A program made the translations under genes and the position numbers. Positions 46,460 to 59,392 of a stretch of DNA of 64,000 nt are shown here, piece by piece. This stretch comes from Nomia melanderi. Taxonomy: Eukaryota; Arthropoda; Insecta; Hymenoptera; Halictidae. The stretch covers positions 28,801,160-28,865,159 of the forward strand of contig NC_134999.1 of NCBI RefSeq assembly GCF_051020985.1, given 5' to 3'. Within the stretch, counting starts at the first letter, position 1. Each line of letters starts with the position of its first letter. The notes below the pieces were generated by a model that worked only from the letters and a program-made list of their open reading frames with translations, did no database searches and was not told the DNA's origin.

Positions 46460-49400
46460 TGATACATGCAAGAAGATACATACTTGTTATAAGGACTTAC
46501 TGGGAACCAAGGTGAATGTCCGAAGAATTAATAATATTTTTATTAACACTTTACTTACCTTGCTGGGATGAAAACACGTTGCTAATACCGGTAACGTGTT
46601 ACTTTGATTCATTGTAGAAGGGAATAATTTCAAAATATTTGCCATGATTACTAATGCGATTGCCAATATGTGAACAAGAACATAATTTGTACGATGTTAG
46701 TTCACGCTATAAGCACTAATTTCGAAACATTCCGGTCGATACGTGTTGGCATTGAAAATCCGATTTTTCGGATCCCAGTCGGTAATGTGTCAAAATTCAA
46801 AACTTACAAAGATCGAATTTTCATATATTGTATATTCTGTTATTATACTATATATTATAACATTTGAATTTTTGTATTCATCATTAGGCATTGGTGAATT
46901 TCAGATTTTATAGGGTTTGTATTAATCAGGAATTAAATAAAACTGGTTGTTATGAGATACATTTAAAGTTATTAAATATCATATAATTATATTTAACGAA
47001 ATATATTATTCGTCACGTATATGGTTTATCATTAATCATATATGAAGGCGGTCGTGGTTTGAATTAAATTACAACTGAATGTTGTATTGTAAATATTTGA
47101 TTGTAATAAAATAGTATTTATTTTTCGGACATTGTCAACGTTTCGATTTTGGGTATTTGGTAATTTCAAACTTTCGCCATAACATATATAGTAAATTAAT
47201 TATGTTACTGTATACGTATATTACAATGCGTTTCGTATTTTTATTATTACTGTGGATCTTTATTCATTTATAACGTGTGTAAATTTGTAAAATGTATGAA
47301 AACGTTTATATCGACAAAGATTATTAACCCTTTTACGTTATTTTTTGTAATAAATCTTTCAATCTGCGGTATCAATTTTTCCGTTGTTTTGATTTCTACG
47401 AAATGATCTACAAGAATAGAAATTTGCATAAAGGTCCGCGTCCTTGGTAGAACAAACACATAGTACTTTCTACCCTATAATTTCAATGTCAGGAACTGGT
47501 AGCGTGATCGCAGATTTATATTCTTGCCATTAAGCTACCATATTCCTCATTAGGGAATCACGCAAATTTAATGCGATTTCTTTTTTTCGTTCTGATATTT
47601 CTCATGTTTTCCTTAAATTTACATAGTACCTACAGAATACAAAAGTTGAACAACGATTTGAGAATACTTTTTATCATGTCATTTAGTAATTTTCCATAAT
47701 TATTAATAAAATAATAATAAAATAATTTTCATAATTATTAATCATTTTTCATAAGATTCTTCTTAAATATTATTAATTTTTCTAATGGATTTTTTAAAAC
47801 ATTATTTTCCCTGTTTAATACGAATACAAATAATAACGATCACCTTCACAATTTTGATCAAACACTTTCTGCATGTGATAATACTGTTTCCTAGCATGAT
47901 GCTATAGTTTGACCCATTTTGTAATCATTGTTTTCTAAATCGTTGTGCTGGAAATCACAGATCAAGTCTGCACAAAAATACCGTGTTTTTCAACGAAAAT
48001 ACATTTCCTTATTTCATTTGTTTGAATTATAACCAGCAGACGATTCTGACCGAACTTTCCAATAATGTTTTCGCAATCACTAATCTTACAATTAGTTAAA
48101 CATATTCCTCCTTTTTCTGAAGTCACGACTTACAGTTAGTTACGGTTACATAATTTTAAAATTTTCATATTCTTATATTCTTCTGCTACTTTAAAATTTT
48201 AAATTCATTTCAATGAAAAAATACAAGAATAAAATTACTTGAATATCCAATCTATTTGATATCGCGTGAACATATAGACGAATGTACCAATGCTAGCTAC
48301 AATTCAGTTCTCTCGCCTTCTATTTCTGTTTCTATAGATCGTATATGTACATAGTTGACAGTAGAGATTTAGTGTAGTCGCAGATTAACAAGACGAAAAG
48401 CAGAGACAGATTTCGAATGCTTCACGAAGCTGCATTTCAAAATGGACAAATATTTGCTATAGTATGTCACTCGATTTATCGATGAAAATGGTTACCATCC
48501 TAGCGAAACGTTAAAATAATTTTTTCAAAAGGATACAGATCAGACACAAAAGTCTTTAATCTTCTAATTGTCAGAGTTTTCTTTTTAATTTTGCACAAAG
48601 AAATGTTTGAAATTGTTATTTGTAATTAAAAGAGATTAGAAAGACAATAAAAAGAAGTATCTTGAAATTTAATTTAATTTAGTTCTTAATCTGTTTGAGT
48701 GCCAGGCTGATTGCGCTTCTCCGGTTCATTGCATAAAAGTACCAGCAAATTGGTTCGTTAAGTCAAATTGAATTTATTAATTTTCTTTCAGTTGTTTGTT
48801 TTTATTCTGTTCATCAGCTGTTTGGAAATTTAAAAAATGAAAAGATTGTTCTATTTATCATTTTTTCACATAGAATTAGAGAATCGTATTTAAAGAATAT
48901 TTGTAGAAAGTGCCAACATCAAATTTTTCAAAAGAAAGAAGAAAGTTAATTAATATTACAAATACATATATTGTTATATCACAATAATATCATCTTTCAA
49001 TATTATAAGTATTGTTAATAACTATTTAGAAAAGAGAAATTGCACTCAAATCGTATACTACAGGATAAGAATAGAAAAAGAATTTTTTTTAGTTTTAGCA
49101 CTTACAGTGTTTTCTGTAAGAAAACTTCCCTTCAATTTAGTTTCCAAGCTAAAACAAAAAAGGCACTCTCCTCCCAGCATTCCTCGGCCGAATTTTCGAT
49201 AGTAACTGTGGCACTCAAATGGTTAATCTTTAATTTGCCAACGATGAACGAATAAACTAGAATTTTATCTAAATCGATGCGAATAATCATTTCTCCGTTT
49301 GGCTCAATAAACGCACCATTATAATCATACTACATACAACTGGCAACGCGACTATACGCTTGTTTTATAGCTCGACTGACCTTTGTCTTCGCAGGGTCTG

Positions 49401-50150
49401 TTTAGCCTAAACGATCAAATAATGCTCATCCGTCTCCCATTTCGATTTTATGGTCATCTAGTGTATACGGTAATCGAGCTATTTTCACGGCGGATGTGAG
49501 CAACTGTTCGTGTAATTTGAACCAGGCACAGCCGAGTACTAAATGGTAATTCCCATTTTAAATTTTACTCGCACAAGAACGGCGTCTAATCTGCGTCTTG
49601 TTTGAAAAATCGGGTAAATATTCTTCAAGTATTTCGACATTTACGATGAATAAGTTATCGAGCTTGTTTAAAATTCAATTTTATTTAGTTTGTTCATATG
49701 TACATCCCACTTCGCCACTGTCAACGAGACGCAAACAGGAAAGTTTAATTGTCAACTAATTCTATAAAATAGTAGAAGCAACAGATCAATTAAGAACATA
49801 ACGAAACCCACGATTACAATGGGAGAATACGACAATTTACAATTTCAAACACATTTGTCGTGCACTTTAAGTCTCTCCATATATCATTGCTAAAAAAGAA
49901 CAATGGAAGTAGTATAAAACAGAACTCAAGACTTTTTCCGTTCTATTCAATTTAACATTTCATATAACACCATTATTGCAATTCTCAATTTTAGATATGT
50001 AAATTTGATACGGCCAGTACGACACTCGTCCTAAACGGAGGACTACCATTCAAAACAATTTACATGACTTCGCTATTTATTCACTGTCAACTATACTGAT
50101 ATAAGGGTAAATTTGCGCAATCCGTTCAAACACGTATCGTTTCAGTTAAA
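46460..50150. other. AT-rich stretch, no gene recognised
   Basis: Only short AT-biased frames, and a low-complexity ATAATAATAAA-type patch near 47.69-47.79 kb. Confidence 0.55.
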
Positions 50151-50233
50151 AGATTCTTGTGGGTAATAAGATGAATCTGTTTATACATAGTATTCCGTAT
50201 CCATTCAGATATGTGCTTCTAAATGCATTCATC

Positions 50234-50523
50234 AGGCCCCCATACACGTTGAAACTTGCGACGATGAGTTTGAGTTTTTTTCACTTTTTATTTGAGTACA
50301 ACATGCATCATAAAACCTCAAAAGATTCAAACCTATCACTTATAACGATGGATTTGAACCTTTTTCACTCTTCATTTGAGTATAACATGCATCTTGTACC
50401 CATCACTTGTGGTGATGGGTTTGAGTCTTTTTCACTTTTCATTGGAATACAACATAAAACCTTGAAAGATGCAAACTCATCACTCGCCTGCATTGCCGCA
50501 AGTTTCAACGTATATGGGGGCCT
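50234..50523. mobile_element. Element with 27-bp inverted ends and internal repeats
   Basis: The ends AGGCCCCCATACACGTTGAA and (reverse complement) AGGCCCCCATATACGTTGAA are followed by 'acttgc' in both. Inside are about three diverged copies of 'gtttgagtctttttcacttttcatttgagtacaaca'. The 149-codon plus-strand frame at 50159-50608 simply reads across these repeats and is not supported as a gene. Confidence 0.75.
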
Positions 50524-51095
50524 TTCTGCTTCCAACATCCAACGGATAGCAGACGAGGTTGGCGGAACGTGGCTGAACAGCATCTGTCGAGTATCGGGAC
50601 ATACTTGAAAGGGTCGACAGTCGTAAATCATTGCGAGCAGCCTTTCCGAATCCTCGGATTACGTTTAACACGTTGACGGCGTGCACCACCACACTTGAAT
50701 ATTGCATTAAAACATCAAGCTTGATTTGCTGCACCAAAAACCATTAAATACGTAGCTCGTTAAATAGGTTTGGTAAACAGAAAAAATTTAAGCCATGAAT
50801 TCCAAAACAGTGCAAGTTAACCAACCAACATATCAAGAACATCGATCTTTCCTTTCATTCTCGTTTATTCATGCATTATTTCGTTGATTCCTGTTGCAGT
50901 CATTGTATACGCATACATCTTCATTACGTGCACACTTTGAATATTACTAAATAGCTCTGAGCAAGCTAGAAACGGTTACGCCAATATTGGATACCGTTAA
51001 AAACTGGACTTGTGCTGTTTCAGAATCCACGACTTCAATTGCCATGCAGTTGAAAATCAACTCACTCATTGACAACTTCGATAATTCCAAAAATG

Positions 51096-51216
51096 TTAAC
51101 CACTTCGGTACAGCTCTCGCTGTCCGCATAACCTTATCGATTGAAATCAACGATCGGCTGTGCGCATTCATCCGATAGCTGTCGGCCACAGTCGACGATA
51201 GTACCGAAGTGGTTAA
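51096..51216. mobile_element. 121-bp TTAA element
   Basis: TTAACCACTTCGGTAC at the left is perfectly inverted at the right (GTACCGAAGTGGTTAA). Both ends carry TTAA. Apart from the ends the interior shows no matching family in this window. Confidence 0.75.
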
Positions 51217-51379
51217 GAACTTCGCCGAATAGGCAAAAACGTAAACCAGAAACCGGCGTCAACGTGTCAAGGTTCACATTCGAACCTCCCTACAACCTAG
51301 AAAGGCAACAGTGCATTGTCTGAACCAAACCGTTCGTCCTCACCCTACAAACAGAATTTTTCTCAGAATCGAAACGTCA

Positions 51380-52330
51380 CGTGTCAGAACGTACGGTACA
51401 AACGCAGCCTAACGCGGTGACAACGGGAACACCGAGAACAGTCGCGAAGCATGGTAGAAGGTTAGCGAACTCTAACTTCGTTATAGCGCGGTAGAACTTC
51501 GCCGAGCACCGAAGCCTACGTCGGCTAGCTCTGTTGTGCACGGAGGACGGGATATTTGCCGGGTAAGAGAGAAAAGATAGAGGGTTGAGGTAAACCACCG
51601 TGTTAAGGGAGTCGCCACCTGCGACAGACGAGAGCTCGAAGAAGCGTCGCGTCGGTGCACGTGGGCGTGAGCGTGGAGGATCGTTTAAAGAGGCGCGGAA
51701 TATTCATCGGCAGCCGGCTCATAGAAGGCCACGCGCCCGGCGAAAGCTTCGTCTTTGCGGGGGCCGAATAATTCACGAGCCGCGGAGAGTGTGTGGGTAG
51801 AGCTTCGCTGCCAAAAATTTCTACGAAAAAAAAAAAGTATCCAGCGAGCGTTGCAGGGGCCGCATAACAAGACTAAGCAGGTCTTGAGAGCTTAAACTAT
51901 TTGCATTCGGAACGTTCAGCGAGAACCTCTTTTGTTAGGACTCGACGACGTCGTGAGATCCCTCTGCTGCTTGGCGCGCGAAGCTTTCGCGAGATGCCTT
52001 TAATTTCCGCGGGACCGCCGCCATTGATCGAAGCTTTCGATGAATTCGCTTTTGCGACCGGAACCGACCATCGACGGTGACACCACTCGATTCGGCAGTG
52101 CGGTCCCGAAGCTCGCAACCGATTTTTCGCGGTTGGAACGAGGTCCCGGGCACGAAAACATTGGGGACGTTCAAACCTTTCGCTGCATACAGGACGTGGG
52201 CAATTAGTGCGGATTCGTTTCAGTTGTGTCGGACCGTCTCGACGGGACGCGTTCTACTAATTACAACTGCGATCATTGATTATTGTTATGATCATTGCGA
52301 ATGTTTATCCATTAATTTACTCAGATAATC
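51380..52330. promoter_or_regulatory. CpG-rich block, possible promoter or non-coding exon
   Basis: This is the most GC- and CpG-rich stretch outside the channel exons. Frames on both strands (51600-51800, 51685-51870, 51935-52174, 52077-52328) overlap heavily, lack recognisable motifs, and are what GC-rich DNA gives by chance. I infer a promoter or 5' UTR of an unseen gene, direction unknown. Confidence 0.35.
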
Positions 52331-52410
52331 GTTGCCTTTCGAAATGATTATTATCGGAATAAATTATTGCCTTGAGGATCATTGTTAACGGTTAGCGAGA
52401 TTGTTTGATA

Positions 52411-52500
52411 TTTACATATATGTATATGTATATATATGTATATTATATATTATATATTACATATTATGTATTACATATATATGTATATACATATATAATT
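52411..52500. repeat. TATATG-type AT simple repeat
   Basis: An imperfect run of tatatg, tatat and acatat units. Confidence 0.85.
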
Positions 52501-52519
52501 GAGAGGCGCGGTTATTCGC

Positions 52520-53490
52520 GAGTCATTGTAAAGATTGATTTACGAAGCATTTTATTCCGCGTGCGGACGAAACGCGTCCGCCGATCATTGTATTTATACC
52601 GGGCTACAGACGAATCTCTCAATTATTGCTAGAAGCTTAAGTAAACGTTAAATAATGTATTCTGCGATCAATGTATTTAAGCGAATAAGACTGCGTAGCG
52701 AGAAGCACAACTCTTTTTCGGACCGCCGGACAGGGATACCTACCTACTGTGTTTGGGGGTGGAGAACCAATTTAAACATTTTAGTGACGTTCATTTTAAC
52801 GATAGCTCACGCCATTGTAGCAACCTCGGAGCAATACAGTGTAGAATTTTTCTTACGATTTATACGTATTAAAGAGAGAGGACCGTGGAGGGAGGTGTTT
52901 TATTCGTCACGAATTTAGAAATGGTACTCTCGTAAACATTTACGAAATGTTTGTATCACTACTACGTGTACGATGTGTTTCGCTGGTATATTAAAGTAAT
53001 TTCTACGTGATATCGAATTAAAACGATGCAACGAAAGGTTGAATCTTACCCAGACTTTGCGAAGACTTTGTAACGTGTCGGCTCGGGAATGAAAGGTATT
53101 GGCCTGAAAATGAAAGAGGAAATGGGGGTGGGTTGAGGAAGGAGGAGAAGTGTAACCGTCGCTGATGGAACATCGTGAATGTCCGAAGCCGGGGGAAAAG
53201 AATGTCGCGAGGAGGATCTCGTTTTCGATGTAAGAACGTAATAAAAGTCGAGCGACGCGTGGGTAAGGGATCTTCGGTGTACAGGCACGCATGCACACGT
53301 ATAAACTTCAAAGTTTCACACGCACATACGTCCACGTACGTGTAAATATTCGGATCGATGGCGATCCAAGTAGTACGAACGATACAGGCACCTTCTCGTT
53401 TCATCTACTTCCGGATGCTTTCCGTTTAAACGATCCTGCGATCCTTCGAACGCGACGATTTCGTTCGCTAAATTCGATTAATTAGTTCAT
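52520..53490. other. GC-moderate non-coding block
   Basis: Three overlapping minus-strand frames (52915-53298, 53018-53404, 53046-53288) are Ser, Pro, Phe and His rich because the plus strand is purine-rich here. I see no domain, and take them as chance frames in a block continuous with the CpG-rich region to its left. Confidence 0.4.
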
Positions 53491-53499
53491 TCTAAAATT

Positions 53500-55008
53500 T
53501 TACGTCAGAATGTTATTCGCGGTTTCGATGTTTTCTTCGAATAATTAAAATGCTATCTTCATAATGGAAATATCCCGAACGGTTTTAGTTCGCTTTACAT
53601 AATTTAAAAGATCTTGCAGTATAACTGATTTTGCTTATTCTGCGATTATTCTGTGTCGATTCGATTTAGATAGGAAAACAAATGTCAGGGTGATACAGAC
53701 ACCGGGACGTGTCGTTTCAATCTTGAATGAATTGAACAATTTTAGCGAAACTAGGTGCAATTTCTTAATTTACATTTTATAAGAACTAACGTTATTAAGT
53801 TTCACGAAGTTGGCATTCGATGCAAGAAGTTTCTCGGATAGAGAATTTTTGCATTTGAATTAAGTAGGAGTTATTGTAAGCTAATATTGTACGTTCTTTG
53901 AGAAATTCGTGGCGCAAATTCGTCGATTCAATTAATACGTTTCTACCGACGAACGACCGTGAAGATGATTCGCAACTGATTTTAGATAGAAAACGAAATA
54001 AATATTTTTTTCTAATTCTTTTGCATTCCTTGAAATTCCTATTTTAACTTACATTTATTTCAAAAGCGATATTTGAGTAGAGAAATGAGAAATAAGTCGA
54101 TGAGTTTGTTAAATATGTCACATTCATCGCTCTGGATCGATTAAATCGAAAACAACCTTCATCACTTAACCCTTAAGAATTCTCAGAAGTTACGAATTGT
54201 CATATTGATAAAGTACCATTGTCTTTGATGATGAAAGTCCTTCTGGAATCAGTGATATCGCTTCCCAAATATCCTTTATCAAATTCTGCGTCTAAAAGGC
54301 CGATTCGAACATGTAATCAACAAAAATTCGCACATCAGTATTGCTCAAACGAAGTAAATAATAAACTTTCAATCGTTATAGATTCTTTCGTTGGAAATAT
54401 AATGTTTATATGTTTCATAAACATTGAATCACTTCGTGTTAATGTTCAAACGTTGCCAAGTAAAGGAACGGTAAACCGAATATTAAAATAAAAATAATGT
54501 TAATGTAGTTGAGACGTTCACTGATAGCGAGACTTGCATTTCAAACATTCATTCACGTTTCGAGTTCGTTTGTCAAAACTGTTTCGATGACACACGCAAA
54601 CCATGGTAAAATCGATTTAATTCCGTCCATCGAATGACTGCATATTTACGTATTTCAGAAATACTTCTGGTCAGTTGACTTTGCAATTTTACATGTGAAC
54701 AAATCTGAACTTGACAGCACTGTATAGAGAGCAGGGTTTCGATTTACCAAAGAAAGGACACGATTTGCCTGTAAATAATGTTGTTATTAATTATAAATGG
54801 ATCATTGAAACACCATCATTTCGAAAGAAATTCCATCGTGTCGATCGATAACGCTGACTTTTCGCGATAACTCTACCACACTCGATCAATGTGTAAATTA
54901 AAAAGAAAAGTGCGCGTGTTTCATGACGATACGTGCACCACTTTCATTTACCTCATCTGTTATCGAGACAGAGTGCGGCGAAGAAATTGAAATCAGAATA
55001 TTCTACAA
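53500..55008. other. AT-rich stretch, no gene recognised
   Basis: The frame 54219-54491 is short and unrecognised. No repeat structure was seen. Confidence 0.5.
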
Positions 55009-55266
55009 TTAACCTCTTGAGCTACGATCTCTCTCACAAGTGTATTTCATAAACTTGCTGTGTTATTAATTATTTATTAAAAAAAGAAAAGAATTTGATA
55101 CTTTTCTGCCTACGTTCGCTTAAAAAATAACGATTGCTAACAGAAAAGTAATATAATTTATAATTTCAATTTATATCAGAAGAAAGTAGATAACATTTAG
55201 ATTCGTTCGATTCAGTTTAAAATATACGTCACTGATCTAACACGATATAATAGAACAAGGGGTTGA
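55009..55266 (+). mobile_element. F-family element, copy 5
   Basis: TTAACCTCTTGAGCTACG at the left and TAGAACAAGGGGTTGA at the right, an imperfect inverted pair. It is the longest F copy at 258 bases. Confidence 0.65.
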
Positions 55267-55807
55267 TCAAATTTATAATTTTCACCGAGAAATATTTAAG
55301 AAAAAGAAATGATACTAGACGTTTAAAGAAAAAGAGACTCGGGGTATCGATATTCTAAGCTTCCCTGGTAATAAGCATCTACACTTGTATATCGGTACTC
55401 ACGTCGGTGTAGGGTAAAACCGAGGTATTTGTAAACTCATCAGAAAAGTATATTTACACTATAATATCGCAGTCATGAAAATGTCTTTCTAACCATTACA
55501 CGCGACAATAATTTACTCTTAAAGCAAAGTTACTAATCAACGGTTTTATAAATGAAAAGGGATGCGGGAGAGAGAGAAAGGGGTAGGCCGACGGGAAGAG
55601 CTGAGCCATCCATGGGGTAGCATAGAACGATATCACTGGTGACGCAGAAGGAAAGATTTCCCCGGGAAGCAAAAAGACATCATGTTAGATCGTTCGAGAT
55701 CAGTTCAAAGGACAACAAAGCTATCCTACTGTCGAAACTCGACGATAATTTCGATAGAATTCACTTATTCGTAATCGCACTACCATCTAATCTTCCACAC
55801 ATTCTCA

Positions 55808-55842
55808 ACACACACACACACACAAACACAAACACGCATACA
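55808..55842. repeat. CA microsatellite
   Basis: A run of CA repeats followed by caaacacaaacacg. Confidence 0.9.
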
Positions 55843-55934
55843 CGGTAATAGCCACACACGTTTTACCAGTTAACGACTACTTTGCTGACACGTAAACGTC
55901 TACCCTATTCCGCTAATGAGATTGCAATTTCCTT

Positions 55935-56250
55935 TTAACACAGTCGCGACCACTGACGTGAATTCACGTCTTTCAAATTCTATTCCTGGCCGCCGCTGAC
56001 GCGAATTCGCGTCTTTTCAAACAGTTCCTTTAAAAATATTTGATTATACTGCTCTTTTCCATTAGCGACTTCTTTAACGGAAAATCCTTTGTTTCGGACA
56101 ACAGATCGTGGCAAGACTAATATTTCAAAAGAAATTTTTGAACTTTTGTTCCTGTTTTGACATTAGAAATTTGAGGCAATTAGCTTAGCACTTCCTTCGT
56201 TTTCACTGGTAATGAGTATTAGAAATATTTGCTGGTCGGGAATGTGTTGA
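55935..56250. mobile_element. J-family TTAA element
   Basis: TTAACACAGTCGCGACCA at the left pairs with TGGTCGGGAATGTGTTGA at the right. Near the left end a diverged repeat carries 'ctgacgtgaattcacgtctt' and 'ctgacgcgaattcgcgtctt', each with its own palindrome. Confidence 0.6.
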
Positions 56251-56491
56251 TAACCGTATCGGCATTTTGTACACAGTAGGATCCTCTATGAAAGATTGTT
56301 GAAAAATAATGAAAATATAAAAGTAAGGTTCTTCGTAAAGGAATAATACCAGCAGAGAAAGAAGTTGAACCAGCATCGAAAAAAGGAATTTAATCTAAAA
56401 AAGAACAAGTTAGATGATCAATTTTTCTTAGTGGAAACAGAAACAAAAGGGAAGACAAAAATTGGAAAACTGATTAATAGGACTTGACATA

Positions 56492-56572
56492 AAGTTATAT
56501 GAACGAGAAAGAATGCAGAATTTTTAATCAGATTTTAAAACCGGTCGTTCGATCGGTTCGCGGTGCGGTTAA
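56492..56572 (+). repeat. E-family right-end fragment
   Basis: It matches the last 80 bases of the element at 15659-16127, including 'gcagaatttttaa', the AACCGGTC hairpin (one mismatch) and a final GCGGTTAA. Confidence 0.7.
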
Positions 56573-56610
56573 TCGTATCATTTTTTAATAATACAATTTC
56601 TAAAAATTAT

Positions 56611-56802
56611 CTGACACGTTTAATACCATACTATTTCACGGAGCAAAACATGCAAAGTGAATAAAATTTAATGTCAAATTATTCAACTAAATCACGTTGT
56701 CATTATTACACGTTTATTTATAATATAGAAATCTTCCAAAATCATCATCGTTTAATGAAATGATTTATAGTAATTTGATCCCTATGGTATTCAACGTGTT
56801 AA
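56611..56802. mobile_element. K-family element
   Basis: CTGACACGTTTAATACCATA at the left and TATGGTATTCAACGTGTTAA at the right are inverted copies. The right flank is TTAA, and the left has become CTGA. Confidence 0.6.
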
Positions 56803-58654
56803 ATGGATGCTTGGTCAGTGTATGCTTTACTGAACATGTAATTCAATAATTTAATAACGCTTTCTTACTTTAGGAAATATTCTTTACTGCTTTAATTATA
56901 GTATGTTATTAGTATAATGTTTTAGTATTTTTGTAATATTTTAAACAGGGATGTACAATGTACTACTTAGAAGGAATATTAAGAAGAAAGTGCGATTATG
57001 CATGAAAGAAATAAGTTGAAAACATCCAGTAAAGTTTTTTCATTTGGAATTTCGTTTTCGAAAATATCGAGCATGAATATTCATCGAGCGTACACAGCGC
57101 ACTTGATTAATGCCTGATTACATGCAGTTGCTAAAATCCACGGAATTTAAATTGCTCTCCATGTGAAAATGAGTAAAAAAGAAGTGGAGCGAAATTGCTT
57201 TATTTTAGACTTTGCTTTCGAGGAAATGTAATTTGAATGTGTTGTGTCAGCAATTAGCCAAATGTAGCTGTGCTGGACAGATTTTTGATCTGGCTTTCCT
57301 CGGAAAGTAGATTTCGCCCGAGAAACATGTTATTCTACCATTTTTCGCTTATTCTTCCGCGTAGAATATGTTTTCTGACGATTACATTACCCGCTTTTAG
57401 TTCAATCAGCCGAGTTTACTTGTACTCTACAAAAAAGTCTTGGCGTTCTCGAAAACAAAGACTCAATTAAAAGATTGTCTTCTATATTTCCAATTTCTCA
57501 TTTCTTCGTGTAAAATTTAAAGAATCTACAAACTTCTTTCCCTTTATTGCTTCTCTGAACGTATAATTTTCTTTAAATAATTATTTCCATTCGTATGACT
57601 CTTACAATTGTATTCCAAATAGTCTGGTTTTCCTTTAATCGCGTTACTTGTATAATTGATAAAAAATGTAGAGCATCCATTGACCAAAGTTCCACCATAG
57701 AAAATCGTATTCAAATCTTTCTTCAACATTTCGTTATCTTCCCAGGAAATCTAACAAGAGTTGTTAAAGGAACCGCTTAGAAACTTCTCAGAACTCGTAT
57801 ACTGAGTGTCCCACAACGAACAATACAAAAGTAGATCACCCTCTACATAAAACTACATTGAAACTACAGAATCAAATTTTCGAGAAAATCAAGTTTGAAC
57901 ATGGTTGAAGCACCTTTTCGTCGCACTGAAGTTCTACACGAGGTCGTAGCATCTGTACTTTGTAGAGATCTATTACACGTGCAAATCAATAATCCGCTGT
58001 TTTATATAAAATTCTTCTCATTTCCATATTATCGTTCCACATTGTTTCCCAACGTCCTATCATTTATAACGAACATAACCTCATTACGCCACTTTACATT
58101 TAAATCACAATTTTCAATTAAATTATTTTTATTTCATTTAATTAAAGGAAAACAGCGGCTTATTGATTAGTACTCTCATCATATTGTATTCTTGTAAGTA
58201 ACCAAACCCGTCTCGCACACGAATGCTTCGCAAGCAGGCCAAGATGGCCGACAGCTTCTACCGGTGGCCAAATGTGCGCGTCACCCCATACCTTCAAAAT
58301 TCATTTTCTCGAAATCACGAGTCTCCCGTGAAACGATTATACTTCGTACGTTGGATTCATGTTTGCACACAGTTTGTCCTTCGACTGTACCGTTCGGTAC
58401 AGCAAATCCTGTTCGAACAAACACGAAACATACACACACAAATACGAAGACACCGTCACACACGCATTCAGACCAGGGATTGAAAACAGTTATGATGTCC
58501 GTTGCTGAAAGAATTATAGTGAATCGAAATAGAATCATAATTGTTATTAAGCAGGCCAAATCCAGGTGAGATGGACGGATTTCATTTGAATTGTCAGGTA
58601 TTTACATTTTCAATTGTTTTTAGTGGTATATCTGAATCTTGCACAGAAGCCTAT

Positions 58655-58866
58655 TTAACGCTAGAACTACCGAGTATTCAATACGATTGATATGTAATCC
58701 TTGTAAAGAGTGTAACAATTTTGTTTCGGTTCCTTCAGATATTCGTTATGGTATTCAAATGAAATTATTTATTTTCAAAATCATTGAACACTTTTAAAAT
58801 ATCAATACTTACAATATAAGGAAAGTGAAACCCATCATTTGGATGGTTATGTAATTCTAGTGTTAA
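58655..58866. mobile_element. C-family TTAA element (212 bp)
   Basis: TTAACGCTAGAACTACCGAG at the left and GTAATTCTAGTGTTAA at the right, TTAA on both sides. It is the uninterrupted copy against which 45291-45716 can be compared. Confidence 0.75.
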
Positions 58867-58965
58867 CTAATCTTCTTATATATAACCATCAAAATGACGG
58901 GCTTCACTTTTCTTATATTGTAACTATTGATATTTTAAAAGTATTAAATGATTTTGAAAATAAAT
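58764..58965. repeat. Inverted duplication of the C element right half
   Basis: Sequence at 58882-58965 is the reverse complement of 58764-58850 with few differences, separated by about 31 bases. A 19-base direct repeat (ttaactaatcttcttatat) flanks the inverted copy at 58863-58881 and 58984-59002. Confidence 0.85.
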
Positions 58966-59023
58966 AGCTTTATAATCTTAATCTTAACTAATCTTCTTAT
59001 ATGTATTCCTGACTTACCTTGTA

Positions 59024-59160
59024 TTCGTTCTGAGCTACATCGGTTTCTATATCGGTTCTATAACTGTTATTTTTCAGTTCTGAAAAGAATGCAGAACCAA
59101 AATATAACTGTCACAGTTCGGAAACGAAAATAGCTAAATAACAGATGTAGCTCAGGACAG
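59024..59160. repeat. Short inverted-repeat element
   Basis: 'tctgagctacatc' near 59026 is inverted at 'gatgtagctcagga' near 59145-59158, with weaker pairing inside (gttattttt.ag, gttctg). Confidence 0.5.
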
Positions 59161-59321
59161 ATGCATCTAATAACAGTTATGACATTATTTCGATTCTTCA
59201 TAACTCTCAGTACAAACCGATGCGTAACAGTGTCGAACAGTTATTTTCGGAACCTGTTCAATCCCTGATTCAAGCACACGTGCGCAGGTGCAGAAAAATC
59301 GTGGAACGGAAAAGCGCGTGC

Positions 59322-59392
59322 ACGAGACAAGAAAACACGAGAAAACACGAGAAAACGCACACGTATGCATGTATATATGTATGTATGTATAT
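59322..59392. repeat. Simple repeats (acacgagaaa)n and (gtat)n
   Basis: Three units of 'acacgagaaa' are followed closely by gtatatatgtatgtatgtat. Confidence 0.8.

Noticed and set aside
50159..50608. 149-codon plus-strand frame
   Set aside because: It reads through an inverted-end element with internal direct repeats; the peptide repeats reflect DNA repeats, and there is no known domain.
52915..53404. Overlapping minus-strand frames of 127 and 128 codons
   Set aside because: Two frames open at once over the same bases shows that composition, not coding, keeps them open; no motifs seen.
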